The notes: generated by a model not told the origin, from the sequence alone. A stretch of DNA of 64,000 nt from DATAFF01 sp963744915 (GCA_963744915.1 CAVUUY010000013.1:310001-374000); one strand, 5' to 3'; shown: positions 10,301 through 17,461, numbered from the stretch's first letter. Numbers and translations: made by a program.

Positions 10301-10871
10301 GCCGGCGCCCGACCTGACGGACGGCCCGCGGGTCCAGGATGTCGCAGATTACGAGGAGGATGAGGCGCGACCTCCGCGCCGGAGCGCAGCGCTGCCGTCA
10401 CCGCAGCCGCAGCCGCCGGTCCGCCCGGCGGCGTCGGGGGGAGAGAGGCTGCCAATGGCGCCGCGGCTCAGGGTCATGCCGGCCCCGGCGGCACAGCCGG
10501 AACCGGAAGCCGTGGCTGAGGAGCCGCCGGTAAAGGGCCGTTCCTTCGGGCTTTCCTCCTTTGCCTGGCGGCTCAACCGCCCGACCATGTCGGCCAATGA
10601 CGAGACCACGCCGCCCGCCGGTCCGGTCGGCGCGGCCGAGCCGGTCGGGTTCGATGACGAGGGCGGCATGCCGGCGGAATTGGCGCCGACGGAGCCGGAG
10701 CATGCAGCCGAAACCGCCCAGGAGGGGGAGGTTGGCGTCAGCGAGGAGGAAGCGGGCGAGGGCGACCAGGCCGAGGGCGATGGTCAGAATTCCGGGGCGC
10801 GCGAAAAGGCGCGGCGGTTGCGGCGGCGGCTGCGCGAGGCGGCCCGCGGCCGAACGCCGGCAGGGCAGTGA
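7341..10871 (+). CDS. Membrane c-di-GMP phosphodiesterase: 7TM-DISM-like sensor, PAS, degenerate GGDEF, EAL
   Basis: 1176 residues counted from GTG 7341; ATG 7347 and ATG 7371 (MRWLLLLLAM, a good signal-peptide start) are alternatives. A periplasmic domain (about 25-180) is followed by seven membrane helices (about 186-395), a PAS fold (about 410-530, ending in the typical GTLADVTAF), a GGDEF domain (about 535-695) and an EAL domain (about 700-955). The GGDEF signature is changed to PGDQF (9171-9185), so cyclase activity is unlikely. The EAL residues look intact: FEALVRW, VNVSSAQ, EITES, CDDFGTGYS, LKIDRSF, AEGVE. It should therefore hydrolyse c-di-GMP or sense GTP through the dead domain. 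The last ~210 residues are Pro/Glu/Ala-rich and probably disordered. Confidence 0.92.
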   Translation: MSMVRLRCHFMRWLLLLLAMLAPMPVGAIEVVDTSFSSPFIDLMPALHGVESGRANISIELPTDATGQRNRMPLEARRGGPIHRWAVLHLRNPKTEPENLVLVIPHQGFSDSGVFWPFGSGTRIHSFQISAGQSVQPLRVPGADVLALTINPGFSVTYAIELGDAGLDGLLLWHRQAWDAQVGSQAFFNGAVLGIAILLAIATLCLFIVRRRAVFPAAALFAGPAVAFLAAEMGYLGVLAAWLPIGINEDQLRAAIEGFMLAGITACLVTFLELRRRLPLVALLGLAVMAGAMALIGYGQVQPAIATGLARVLFFLVVLSGFGVIAWLWRDRSMRAQGSLIVWSVLTVWTVIAAADCLGLMTGRLSTPVTLAGLVLVLLTMAFTVTQFAFGSVIASGRSFEDIARRALALANSEQSVFDWHVDKGQLFVGHELERSLGLRPGALGGGLEPWMELIHPSDRVPFKAVIEGAERRRRGGLSQEFRLRRADGSYRWYQLRARVIPGDDGLAARIIGTLADVTAFRRSEDRILTDAVRDRVTGLPNRALFIDRLERTLKGPNGAASEVHVVVIDLDRFKAVNDGLGHEVGDSLLHVTAKRLLTLTGPDDTLARLPGDQFGLVVQTGRSKPDIQAIAEQIRRTIAQPVRVRAQEIFLTGSLGIAVPRPGRMAAEELLKDAEIALYEAKRRGKDTIEYFRPGMHDDRPQLLMLEQDLRRAIERAEIEVVYQPIMRLGDRELAGFEALVRWRRGGELLQPAAFLGIAEDTGIIRDLGRYVLNEAARQLGIWQRAFRPSDPLFVAVNVSSAQLVNNDLVDEVRAILAREDIRAGTLKLEITESLVMENPELAAKVLARLHQLGVGLACDDFGTGYSALANLRRLPFDTLKIDRSFLDVEPDDEQASIILEAIILLAHDLSLSVVAEGVENGGQVTRLSELECDYAQGFFIGEPVTAKQVIEALGGLPYNVAQRRSGMAAFWDRLLGRDERMPAAPPAPDLTDGPRVQDVADYEEDEARPPRRSAALPSPQPQPPVRPAASGGERLPMAPRLRVMPAPAAQPEPEAVAEEPPVKGRSFGLSSFAWRLNRPTMSANDETTPPAGPVGAAEPVGFDDEGGMPAELAPTEPEHAAETAQEGEVGVSEEEAGEGDQAEGDGQNSGAREKARRLRRRLREAARGRTPAGQ

Positions 10872-10881
10872 ATCGGCTTCG

Positions 10882-11487
10882 TCAGGCGTGACCGGCCTGC
10901 CCCGACAGCTTGGTCAGGTCGATGCCGATCTTGCGCATGGCGCGCTCATATTTGCCGTCGAGGTTGCCGTCGAACACGATGGCGTCGTCGGCGGCGCAAT
11001 GGAGCCAGCCATTGCGCTGGATCTCGGTCTCGAGCTGCCCCGGACCCCAGCCGGCATAGCCCAGCGCCATCAGGGCGCGGCGCGGGCCGCGGCCACGGGC
11101 GATGGCCCGGAGCACGTCGAGCGTGGCGGTCAACCCGATCTTCTCGTCGATCGGCAGGGTCGAATTGGCGGCAAAATAGTCGGTGGTGTGCAGGACGAAG
11201 CCGCGGCCGGTCTCGACCGGGCCGCCGAACTGCACATGCATGCGGGCAATGCTCGGCGGCAGGCTTATGCGCTGGCCTTCGGGAACGATGTTAAGTCGTT
11301 CCAAAAGCTCGGGAAATGTGATTCCCTCCGCCGGCTTGTTGACGACGATGCCCATGGCGCCTTCGGCCGAATGGGCGCAGAGATAGATGACCGAGCGATC
11401 GAAGCGCGGGTCGCCAATGCTCGGCATGGCAACCAGAAGATGCCCATCCAGGAAACGAGGTGCGTCCATCACAAGTACCATTCCCAC
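10882..11487 (-). CDS. YqgE/AlgH family protein
   Basis: 201 residues, convergent with the EAL gene (10 bases between the stops). The family signature is clear: FLDGHLLVAMPSIGDPRFDR near the N-terminus, then IYLCAHSAEGAMGIVVNKP, and later LGYAGWGPGQLETEI. The biochemical function of the family is not established. The start is uncertain: GTG 11487 has an AGG eight bases upstream, while ATG 11481 and ATG 11469 are in frame. Confidence 0.93.
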   Translation of the reverse strand: MGMVLVMDAPRFLDGHLLVAMPSIGDPRFDRSVIYLCAHSAEGAMGIVVNKPAEGITFPELLERLNIVPEGQRISLPPSIARMHVQFGGPVETGRGFVLHTTDYFAANSTLPIDEKIGLTATLDVLRAIARGRGPRRALMALGYAGWGPGQLETEIQRNGWLHCAADDAIVFDGNLDGKYERAMRKIGIDLTKLSGQAGHA

Positions 11488-11637
11488 GCCAGAAGCCTAC
11501 CGCGGAATTGTGTCGGAGCAAAGCCGTGGAGGCGGTCGGCGGTTCCTGACAGAGACGTGATTCGCGCTTAAGGAATGGTTCACCAATGTGGGGCGGCAAG
11601 CGCCGATGGCACAGAAACATGCTCGTTTGGAGTGATA

Positions 11638-12477
11638 ATGGCAGTCAAAATGGCGTGTTTTGGCACGGTTTTGCGACGCTTGGCGACCAGCCTAGCAGCG
11701 GTCGTCCTGGGGGGTGCCTGGGTCACCCTGGACGCCGCCAGAGTCCGGCTGGTCGATGGCGGGATGACGCAAGGTCACCGTCTGGCCGGCGTCCAGATCG
11801 AACTCGATCCCGGGTGGAAGACCTATTGGCGGGTGCCGGGCGAGTCCGGCGTCCCGCCGCTGTTCGACTGGTCGGGATCGGACAACCTGAAGCACGCAGA
11901 GGTGCTCTATCCGGCGCCGACACGGCTCAATGATCAAGGCGGCGAGGCGATCGGCTATAAGGACCGGGTGATCTTCCCGGTCGCGGTCGAGGCCAGCGAT
12001 CCGGGGAAGCCGGTGGCGTTGAAGCTCGACCTGCATTTCGCCGTGTGCCAGGCGATTTGCGTTCCGGCGGAAGCGGCGCTGTCCCTGACGCTCCCGGCGA
12101 CGCCGGCGCCCGATGCCGAGGCCGGGCTGGTGGGCGCGGCAGTGGCCAAGGTGCCGGCAGCAGCCGCGGGAGGCCTCGCGGTGACCGCGGCAAGTCTCCG
12201 GCCGGCGCCGGCGGGGGAGGGCTATGATCTGGTGGTGCGGCTGGAGGGGAGCGACGCGAACGAGGCCGACATCTTCGTCGAGGGTTTTCCCGATGCCTAT
12301 TTCGGAAAGCCGCGGCCGCTCGAGGCGGCCAGCCGATCGGCGTCCTACCGCCTGCCGGTGCTGGGGCTCAAACAGCCGGAGGACCTCGTCGGCAAGACGC
12401 TCACGCTGACGGTGGTGGCCCGCGACAGCAGCGTGGTGCGGTCAGTGGCCGTTGGGGGAGTGGCGAGGGGGCAATAG
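11638..12477 (+). CDS. Secreted DsbD N-terminal-domain-like protein (thiol-redox family, function unknown)
   Basis: 279 residues with an N-terminal signal-like helix (about residues 10-30). The middle matches the DsbD-alpha-like domain found in stand-alone proteobacterial proteins: LAGVQIELDPGWKTYWRVPG, then ESGVPPLFDWSGSDN, and a CQAIC pair in FAVCQAICVPAEA that resembles the reactive cysteine pair of DsbD-alpha. There is no membrane domain and no thioredoxin domain, so it cannot act like full DsbD alone. ATG 11638 follows GGAG at six bases; an upstream in-frame ATG (11575) gives no signal peptide. The stop codon lies in a GGCAATAGG that matches the repeat unit just downstream. Confidence 0.8.
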   Translation: MAVKMACFGTVLRRLATSLAAVVLGGAWVTLDAARVRLVDGGMTQGHRLAGVQIELDPGWKTYWRVPGESGVPPLFDWSGSDNLKHAEVLYPAPTRLNDQGGEAIGYKDRVIFPVAVEASDPGKPVALKLDLHFAVCQAICVPAEAALSLTLPATPAPDAEAGLVGAAVAKVPAAAAGGLAVTAASLRPAPAGEGYDLVVRLEGSDANEADIFVEGFPDAYFGKPRPLEAASRSASYRLPVLGLKQPEDLVGKTLTLTVVARDSSVVRSVAVGGVARGQ

Positions 12478-12500
12478 GGGGTGGTGAGAGGGAGTGAGTG

Positions 12501-12614
12501 GTGAGTAGTGAGTAGTGAGTAGTGGGCAATAGGCAATAGGCAATAGGCAGGGATACTGCCCTGTTTCCTACCTCACTACTCACTACTCACTACTCACTAC
12601 TCACTACTCACTAC
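12501..12614. repeat. Composite heptamer repeat locus A, able to form a long hairpin
   Basis: From left to right: about 3.5 copies of the heptamer GTGAGTA (12501-12524), about 3.5 copies of GGCAATA (12525-12549), a 21-base spacer, then six copies of CTCACTA (12572-12613). CTCACTA is the complement of the first heptamer in shifted phase, so the two outer arms can pair into a stem of roughly 24 bp, longer with the imperfect units on the left. The locus sits between two convergent gene ends, where a hairpin would act as a bidirectional terminator. The same two heptamers recur at 14373-14501. Confidence 0.9.
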
Positions 12615-13116
12615 TCGGAACGGGTCTTTTCTTTGCCCGCTGGCCAAGGCCGCGGTACCGCGACATGAGCACCTTGCGGAACGGCTCCATTTCTGGCCCC
12701 GGAAGCTGGGCGGCGGCCAGCTTCCCAAGCCGCGCAAGGCCTTCCTCCGCCCGGCCGAGACCGGACAGGATCAGGGCGTGGAAGCAGACCACGACCTGAT
12801 TGTCGGGATATTCCGCAGCAGCCCGCTCGATGGTGGACAGCGCCTCATCGAAGCGCTTGCGGTTGCGGTAGGAGGACGCAAGGCAGATGAGGCAGTTCAC
12901 CCGATCGTCGGGAGAGAGCCCAAGGGCAAGCGCCTTGGTGTATTGAACGATCGCTTGTCCCTCGCGGGACAGGCTGTCGAGCAGATAACCATATTCGAGA
13001 TGCACCGCCGCGCTTGCGTCGGCTTCGCTGACCAGTTCCTTGAACAAGCGCAACGCTTCATCGGTGTTTCCTTGCTTTCGAAGGTTGGCGATGAGCCGAA
13101 GACGCCGATCGATCAC
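12604..13116 (-). CDS. Small TPR-type protein
   Basis: 170 residues with helix pairs of the tetratricopeptide type: GNTDEALRLFKELV, VHLEYGYLLDSLSREGQAIV, LICLASSYRNRKRFDEALST and FHALILSGLGRAEEGLARL follow one another at about 34-residue spacing. Such repeats bind other proteins; no catalytic domain is visible and there is no signal peptide. GTG 13116 is the only reasonable start, with AGGA about ten bases upstream. It begins 11 bases after the RmlC-like gene and is probably cotranscribed with it. The last residues (SSE) and the stop codon are encoded by the heptamer repeat. Confidence 0.75.
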   Translation of the reverse strand: MIDRRLRLIANLRKQGNTDEALRLFKELVSEADASAAVHLEYGYLLDSLSREGQAIVQYTKALALGLSPDDRVNCLICLASSYRNRKRFDEALSTIERAAAEYPDNQVVVCFHALILSGLGRAEEGLARLGKLAAAQLPGPEMEPFRKVLMSRYRGLGQRAKKRPVPSSE

Positions 13117-13127
13117 CAGAAGAAATC

Positions 13128-13802
13128 CTAGGTTCTGGGAAAGAAGGCGAAGTTCTTTCCCGCATGCTTGAACTGGAACGGATAGTTCGCGCCCGACCGG
13201 CGGATTCCGATCCGCTGCTGCTTGACCATCAGATTGCAGAGCCAGCGGGGCGAGCGGAAGCGATTGACCCGCAGCACCGGGAAATTCTCGATGGGCGTTC
13301 CCCGCAGAATGTTGATCACGTCACTGCCGGCGACGAAATCGGGATTGCGGAGGTCGAAATGCATGCGCATCTGATTGATCGTCGTCATGCCCATCAAATT
13401 GTCGAAGATGTGCGCGATGCCGCGACCGATGACCAGGCTGCGGTCGGGGTCGCCCCTGAAGTCCAGAGAGCATGATTTGTGCAGCGTCGGCGAACCCTTG
13501 CGGCAATCGACGAAGTGTCCGGACATCACCCGCTCGTCATGGGCAAGAAAGGTCAGCACATCGTCCTGGCCAAGATGGCAGCCATACACCTCGTAACCGC
13601 CATGGCTGCTGTCGCTGAAGTCCTCAGCATGGAATACCACCGTGAACAGGCTCTGGCCCGGGCTCGGCAGCAGGATCCGGGAAAGTGCCGTGGTCCTGTA
13701 ATAGTCGTTGCGCTTCCAGAACAGGCCGGGAATACCGGTTTCCTCCACGATCTCGTCGGCCTCCTGGTAGTCAGCCAGCCGGCTAAGCATGTTCCTCATC
13801 AT
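13128..13802 (-). CDS. RmlC-like cupin protein (dTDP-sugar 3,5-epimerase-like), function unknown
   Basis: 224 residues. The middle resembles the dTDP-4-dehydrorhamnose 3,5-epimerase fold: EVYGCHLGQ lies where RmlC has its catalytic-His GLHYQ, then MSGHFVDCRKGSPTLHKSC resembles the VxVDLRKGSPTFGK strand, and LVIGRGIAHIFDNLMG resembles WIPxGFAHGF. The N- and C-terminal parts do not look like RmlC, and no other sugar-nucleotide gene is nearby, so the substrate is open. I start at ATG 13802, which has AGGA at five bases; TTG 13805 is just upstream. It is followed by the TPR gene on the same strand. Confidence 0.55.
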   Translation of the reverse strand: MMRNMLSRLADYQEADEIVEETGIPGLFWKRNDYYRTTALSRILLPSPGQSLFTVVFHAEDFSDSSHGGYEVYGCHLGQDDVLTFLAHDERVMSGHFVDCRKGSPTLHKSCSLDFRGDPDRSLVIGRGIAHIFDNLMGMTTINQMRMHFDLRNPDFVAGSDVINILRGTPIENFPVLRVNRFRSPRWLCNLMVKQQRIGIRRSGANYPFQFKHAGKNFAFFPRT

Positions 13803-13910
13803 CAATTTCCTGAATTTGCTCGCGGGAGTGCTCCGGAACGAAGCCGCTCGGCCCGGAACACTCCCGCCTCCCCCCAGTTGGTCCGGCTTCCGAACCGCGG
13901 TCAGGCGCCG

Positions 13911-14225
13911 TCAGGTGACAACGAGCCGATAGCCCGCGTCATCTGCCATGGCCCTGATCGCCGCCTCGGACTTGCCGGTCTGGATTGCATCCTGCAGATG
14001 GACGATCGACAGCGCGGCGAGCTGGACGGCGGTCGTCGCAGCCGTTTCCCCCGACAGGCCGGCATGAGCCCTGCCGCCACCGCCCCCCTTGCCGCCGCCG
14101 CCAATGCCGCCAATTCCTGCGACCGCCATGTTCACATGCGAGACGGCCGTGATGATCGCGGCCGAAGCCAGAAGCACACAAATACGCGCCATTACCCGGA
14201 CAACCCTGCCAACTCTCAAACGCAT
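13911..14225 (-). CDS. Exported small protein with a Gly-rich N-terminus, function unknown
   Basis: 104 residues. A basic start and hydrophobic helix (ICVLLASAAIITAV) end in NMAVAG, a plausible signal-peptidase site. The mature N-terminus would be GIGGIGGGGKGGGGG, followed by an Ala-rich helical domain of about 60 residues ending in AGYRLVVT. I recognise no family. ATG 14225 has GAAGGGAG eight bases upstream; ATG 14192 would give a shorter signal peptide. It lies 108 bases upstream of the RmlC-like gene on the same strand and may belong with it. Confidence 0.5.
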   Translation of the reverse strand: MRLRVGRVVRVMARICVLLASAAIITAVSHVNMAVAGIGGIGGGGKGGGGGRAHAGLSGETAATTAVQLAALSIVHLQDAIQTGKSEAAIRAMADDAGYRLVVT

Positions 14226-14296
14226 GCCCGTCACTCCCTTCGTTGAACATCGCCGCTCAACCTGGCACACGCCAGGGTTGTTGGCAAGGCGTATTG

Positions 14297-14372
14297 TGGG
14301 GGTGGGGGTTGTGGGGGGTTGGGGGAAGGGGGAGGGGGAGGGGAAGGGGAAGGGGGAAGGGGGAGGGGGAAG
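14297..14372 (+). other. G-run tract with G-quadruplex potential
   Basis: About 75 bases made almost wholly of G runs of four to six, separated by one to three bases (T, TT, TGT, A, AA). At least ten runs occur on the plus strand, far beyond the four needed for an intramolecular quadruplex. It lies between the start of the Gly-rich gene and repeat locus B, in a 272-base gene-free stretch (14226-14497) downstream of rnhA. Confidence 0.85.
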
Positions 14373-14501
14373 TAGGCAATAGTGAGTAGTGAGTAGTGAG
14401 TAGTGAGTGGTGAGTAGTGAGTAGTGATTGGTTACAGACAGGAGAGAAGCGCCTTGCCTATTGCCTATTGCCTACTTGCCTATTGCCTACTCACTACTCA
14501 C
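14373..14501. repeat. Composite heptamer repeat locus B
   Basis: The same two heptamers as locus A. A single GGCAATA is followed by about six GTGAGTA units (14382-14423, one with a G variant). After a 30-base spacer come five TTGCCTA units (14454-14489, one extra C) and CTCACTACTCAC (14490-14501). The ends are complementary, so a hairpin pairing both unit types is possible. The rnhA stop codon, TGA on the minus strand, is the first part of the repeat. Located at the 3' end of rnhA, it probably works as its terminator. Confidence 0.88.
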
Positions 14502-14947
14502 CTGTTCTTGAACGGCAGCAGCGCTTGGCGGGCCAGTTCGTCGGCTCGCTCGTTCTCGGCGTGGCCGGCATGGCCGCGGACCCAGGCCCATTCGATTCGG
14601 TGCGGCGCCATTGCGGTTTCGAGGCGTTGCCACAGATCGGCATTCTTGACCGGCTTGCGGTCCGCGGTCATCCAGCCGTTCCGGCGCCAATTGGTGATCC
14701 AGCGGGTGATCCCGTCCCGCAAATAGATCGAATCGGTGTGCAGCCGGACGCGGCAGGGCCGCTTCAGCGCCTCGAGCGCGGCGATCGCCGCCATCAGCTC
14801 CATGCGGTTGTTGGTGGTCAGCTGCTCGCCGCCCGACAGCTCCTTCTCGATCGTCTCGAAGCGCAGCACGGCGGCCCAGCCGCCAGGCCCGGGATTGCCC
14901 GAGCAGGCGCCATCGGTGAAGATGTCGACGACGGCGCCAGACTTCAC
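14498..14947 (-). CDS. rnhA: Ribonuclease HI
   Basis: Degrades RNA in RNA-DNA hybrids. 149 residues, the normal length. The four acidic catalytic residues are in VDIFTDGACSGNPGPGG, NNRMELMAAI, LHTDSIYLRDG and ENERADELAR. It starts inside the last codon of ispH (4-base overlap), so it is translated from the ispH message. Its last sense codon is directly followed by the heptamer repeat, which supplies the stop. Confidence 0.97.
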   Translation of the reverse strand: MKSGAVVDIFTDGACSGNPGPGGWAAVLRFETIEKELSGGEQLTTNNRMELMAAIAALEALKRPCRVRLHTDSIYLRDGITRWITNWRRNGWMTADRKPVKNADLWQRLETAMAPHRIEWAWVRGHAGHAENERADELARQALLPFKNR

Positions 14948-15939
14948 TGGACCGGGCTCACGGCCTCTTCGCGGGGGGTTTCGTCGCGCCGCAGCTCGCG
15001 CGGCAGCTTGAAGGAGACATGCTCGTCGCGGGTGCGGACGATCTCCACGGTGACGTCGTAGCGCGACTTGAAGGCCTCGATCACCTCATTGACCAGCACC
15101 TCGGGGGCCGAGGCGCCGGCGGTGATGCCGATCGTCTCGGCATTGCCGATTACCGGCCAGTCGATGTCGCCGGCCCGCTGCACCAGCATCGAGCGCTCGC
15201 AGCCCTGCTTGCGCGCCACCTCGACCAGGCGCTGCGAGTTGGAGCTGTTGGGCGCGCCGACCACCAGGATCAGATCGCATTTCGGGGCGATGGTCTTGAC
15301 CACTTCCTGGCGGTTGGTGGTGGCGTAGCAGATGTCCTCCTTGTGCGGCCCGTGGATATCGGGGAAGCGCCGCTCGAGAATGGCGATGATGTCCCTGGTG
15401 TCGTCGACCGAGAGCGTGGTCTGGGTGATGTAGGCGAGCTTGCCGGGATCGCGCGGCGTAAAGGTCTCGGCATCCTGCTCGGTCTCGATCAGGGTGATGG
15501 CGCCTTCCGGCAACTGCCCCATGGTGCCGATCACCTCGGGATGGCCGGAATGGCCGATCAGCACGATCTCGTAGCCGTCCTCGAAATGGCGCGCCGCCTC
15601 CATATGGACCTTGGAGACCAGCGGGCAGGTGGCATCGAGGAAGAACAGCTGGCGCAACCGCGCCTGCTCCGGCACCGCCTTGGGGACGCCATGGGCCGAG
15701 AAAATGACGGGATGCTCGCCGTCCGGCACCTCGTCGAGCTCCTCGACGAAGATGGCGCCCTTCTGCTTGAGGTCCTCCACCACATAGCGGTTGTGGACGA
15801 TCTCATGGCGGACATAGACCGGCTTGCCATAGCGCTCCAGCGCCCGCTCGACGATGTCGATCGCCCGAACGACACCGGCACAGAAGCCGCGCGGGGCCGC
15901 CAGAACCAACCTTATCGGCCGCTTTGCTGCCGTCGTCAT
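14944..15939 (-). CDS. ispH: 4-hydroxy-3-methylbut-2-enyl diphosphate reductase
   Basis: Last enzyme of the non-mevalonate isoprenoid pathway, making IPP and DMAPP; a [4Fe-4S] enzyme. 331 residues. The three cluster cysteines are in APRGFCAGVVRA, DATCPLVSKVH and DICYATTNRQ; the TNRQ and the SAHG of FSAHGVPK are also active-site parts. The last ~20 residues are a non-conserved charged tail. It is first of a two-gene unit with rnhA. Confidence 0.97.
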   Translation of the reverse strand: MTTAAKRPIRLVLAAPRGFCAGVVRAIDIVERALERYGKPVYVRHEIVHNRYVVEDLKQKGAIFVEELDEVPDGEHPVIFSAHGVPKAVPEQARLRQLFFLDATCPLVSKVHMEAARHFEDGYEIVLIGHSGHPEVIGTMGQLPEGAITLIETEQDAETFTPRDPGKLAYITQTTLSVDDTRDIIAILERRFPDIHGPHKEDICYATTNRQEVVKTIAPKCDLILVVGAPNSSNSQRLVEVARKQGCERSMLVQRAGDIDWPVIGNAETIGITAGASAPEVLVNEVIEAFKSRYDVTVEIVRTRDEHVSFKLPRELRRDETPREEAVSPVQ

Positions 15940-16034
15940 GTCACCTCGTCAACCTTTGCAGCGGGTTTTCATCCTCTAGATGCGTGATGCCGACCAGCCA
16001 TGTCAAGTTTCGGGGGGAGGGCGCCCTCTCACAC

Positions 16035-16063
16035 TTGACTGCAACCGGAGGAGAGACTACGTC
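16035..16063 (+). promoter_or_regulatory. Possible sigma70 promoter for the gcv operon
   Basis: TTGACT at 16035-16040 matches the -35 box in five of six bases; 17 bases later TACGTC (16058-16063) is a weak -10 box. Transcription would begin near 16070, just before the first glycine aptamer, which is what supports the call. Confidence 0.4.
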
Positions 16064-16073
16064 CGGAGCACCC

Positions 16074-16265
16074 AACGCGGGAGAGATCGTGGAGTCTCAC
16101 CGACGTCACGGCGCCGAAGGAGCAACCGCCCCGGAAACTCTCAGGCAAAAGGACCGCGTGGCCAAGTTCTCTGGAGAGCAGCGGACATCTTGTGCCGCTC
16201 ACCGAAGGGGGTAAGTCCGGCCTCGGGCCCGGGCGAAATCTCTCAGGTCGTATGACAGAGGGGGC
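16074..16265 (+). promoter_or_regulatory. Tandem glycine riboswitch (two aptamers) upstream of gcvTHP
   Basis: Aptamer I spans about 16074-16162 and shows CGGGAGAG, CCGAAGGAGCAACC and GAAACTCTCAGGCAAAAGGAC. Aptamer II spans about 16167-16264 with CTCTGGAGAG, CACCGAAGGGGGTAAG and GAAATCTCTCAGG, then a closing GACAGAGGGGG. These are the conserved cores of the glycine class, and the short linker is normal for tandem forms. Glycine binding typically switches on the glycine cleavage operon. About 60 bases separate it from the gcvT start (GGAGGAAG Shine-Dalgarno); I see no clear intrinsic terminator there, so control may act at translation initiation. Confidence 0.95.
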
Positions 16266-16327
16266 AGGGTTCGGCAGATGCGGCCGGATTCCTCGAAGCC
16301 CGTTCTGTTGCACCTGGAGGAAGCGGG

Positions 16328-17461
16328 ATGACGGCCGAGCCTGTCGATCCTGGCACATTACGCCAAACCCCGCTCGGCGCGGCCCATCGCCGGCTCGGCG
16401 CCCGCATGGTCCCGTTCGCCGGCTATGAAATGCCTGTCCAGTACCAGGGCATCGTGGCCGAGCATCTGTGGACGCGGACGAATGCCGGGCTGTTCGACGT
16501 GTCGCATATGGGGCAGATCTTCCTGGCAGGCCGCGACCACATGGCGGTGGCGGCGGCGCTCGAGCGGCTGGTGCCGGCCGACATTGCCGGGCTCGAGCCG
16601 GGGCGCATCCGCTATACCCAGTTCATCGCCTCGACCGGCGGCATCATCGACGATCTCATGGTCAACCGGCCCGAGCGCGAGGGCGGGCGGCTCATCCTCG
16701 TCGTCAATGCGGCGCGCAAGGCGATCGACGAAGCCTGGCTCAGGGAGAACCTGCCGCCGGAGATCGCGGTCGAGGTGCGAGACGACCTGGCGCTGCTGGC
16801 GCTGCAGGGTCCGCGCGCCGCCGAAGTGATGGGCGGCCTCAGCGCGGAAGCGGCGGGGCTCGGCTTCATGACCGCCACCGGCAGCCGCCTCGCCGGCATG
16901 GCGGCGCGGGTGTCGCGATCCGGCTATACCGGCGAGGACGGTTTCGAGATCTCGCTCGCGGCCGGCGATGCCGCAGCGCTGTTCGACCGCCTGCTCGGCG
17001 ACGAGCGGGTGCGGCCGGTCGGGCTCGGCGCCCGCGACTCGCTCAGGCTCGAGGCGGGCCTTTGCCTCTATGGGCAGGATATCGACGAGAGCACGAGCCC
17101 GCTCGAGGCGGGCCTAAGCTGGTCGATCCCGGCGCGCCGCCGGCGCGCGCTCGACTTCATCGGCGCGAGCCGGATCGCGCGGGAGCTGGCCGAGGGCGTG
17201 TCGCGGCGGCGCGTCGGCCTCACGCCGCAGGGCCGGGTGCCGGTGCGGCACGGTTGCGCGATCCGCAATGACGAAGAGGCGGTGATCGGCGCGGTCACGT
17301 CGGGCGGGTTCAGCCCGTCGCTCGGGGCACCGATCGCCATGGGCTATGTCGCCTCGGACTTCGCCGATGAGGGCACGGTGGTCGAGGCGCTGGTGCGCGA
17401 CAAGCCGGTCGCGAGCATCGTCACCCGGCTGCCCTTCGTGCCCCATCGCTACAAGCGCTGA
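16328..17461 (+). CDS. gcvT: Glycine cleavage system T protein (aminomethyltransferase)
   Basis: Transfers the methylene group from the lipoyl arm of GcvH to tetrahydrofolate and releases ammonia. 377 residues. Family features: HRRLGARMVPFAGYEMPVQY near the N-terminus, GLFDVSHMGQI, SGYTGEDGFEI and RLEAGLCLYGQDID, the last two in the folate-binding core. A strong GGAGGAAG precedes the ATG. First gene of gcvTHP, under the glycine riboswitch. Confidence 0.97.
   Translation: MTAEPVDPGTLRQTPLGAAHRRLGARMVPFAGYEMPVQYQGIVAEHLWTRTNAGLFDVSHMGQIFLAGRDHMAVAAALERLVPADIAGLEPGRIRYTQFIASTGGIIDDLMVNRPEREGGRLILVVNAARKAIDEAWLRENLPPEIAVEVRDDLALLALQGPRAAEVMGGLSAEAAGLGFMTATGSRLAGMAARVSRSGYTGEDGFEISLAAGDAAALFDRLLGDERVRPVGLGARDSLRLEAGLCLYGQDIDESTSPLEAGLSWSIPARRRRALDFIGASRIARELAEGVSRRRVGLTPQGRVPVRHGCAIRNDEEAVIGAVTSGGFSPSLGAPIAMGYVASDFADEGTVVEALVRDKPVASIVTRLPFVPHRYKR

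Noticed and set aside
11568..11583. TTAA-N7-TTCAC between the yqgE and DsbD-like genes, considered as a CtrA box
   Set aside because: One mismatch in the second half-site, and no functional reason links these genes to CtrA; too weak to annotate.
11661..11674. TGGCAC-N4-TTGC, considered as a sigma54 promoter
   Set aside because: The distance between the GG and GC elements is one base too short, and it lies inside the coding region of the DsbD-like gene.
12501..14501. Repeat arrays considered as CRISPR
   Set aside because: Units are seven bases and directly adjacent, without unique spacers, and no cas gene is in the window.
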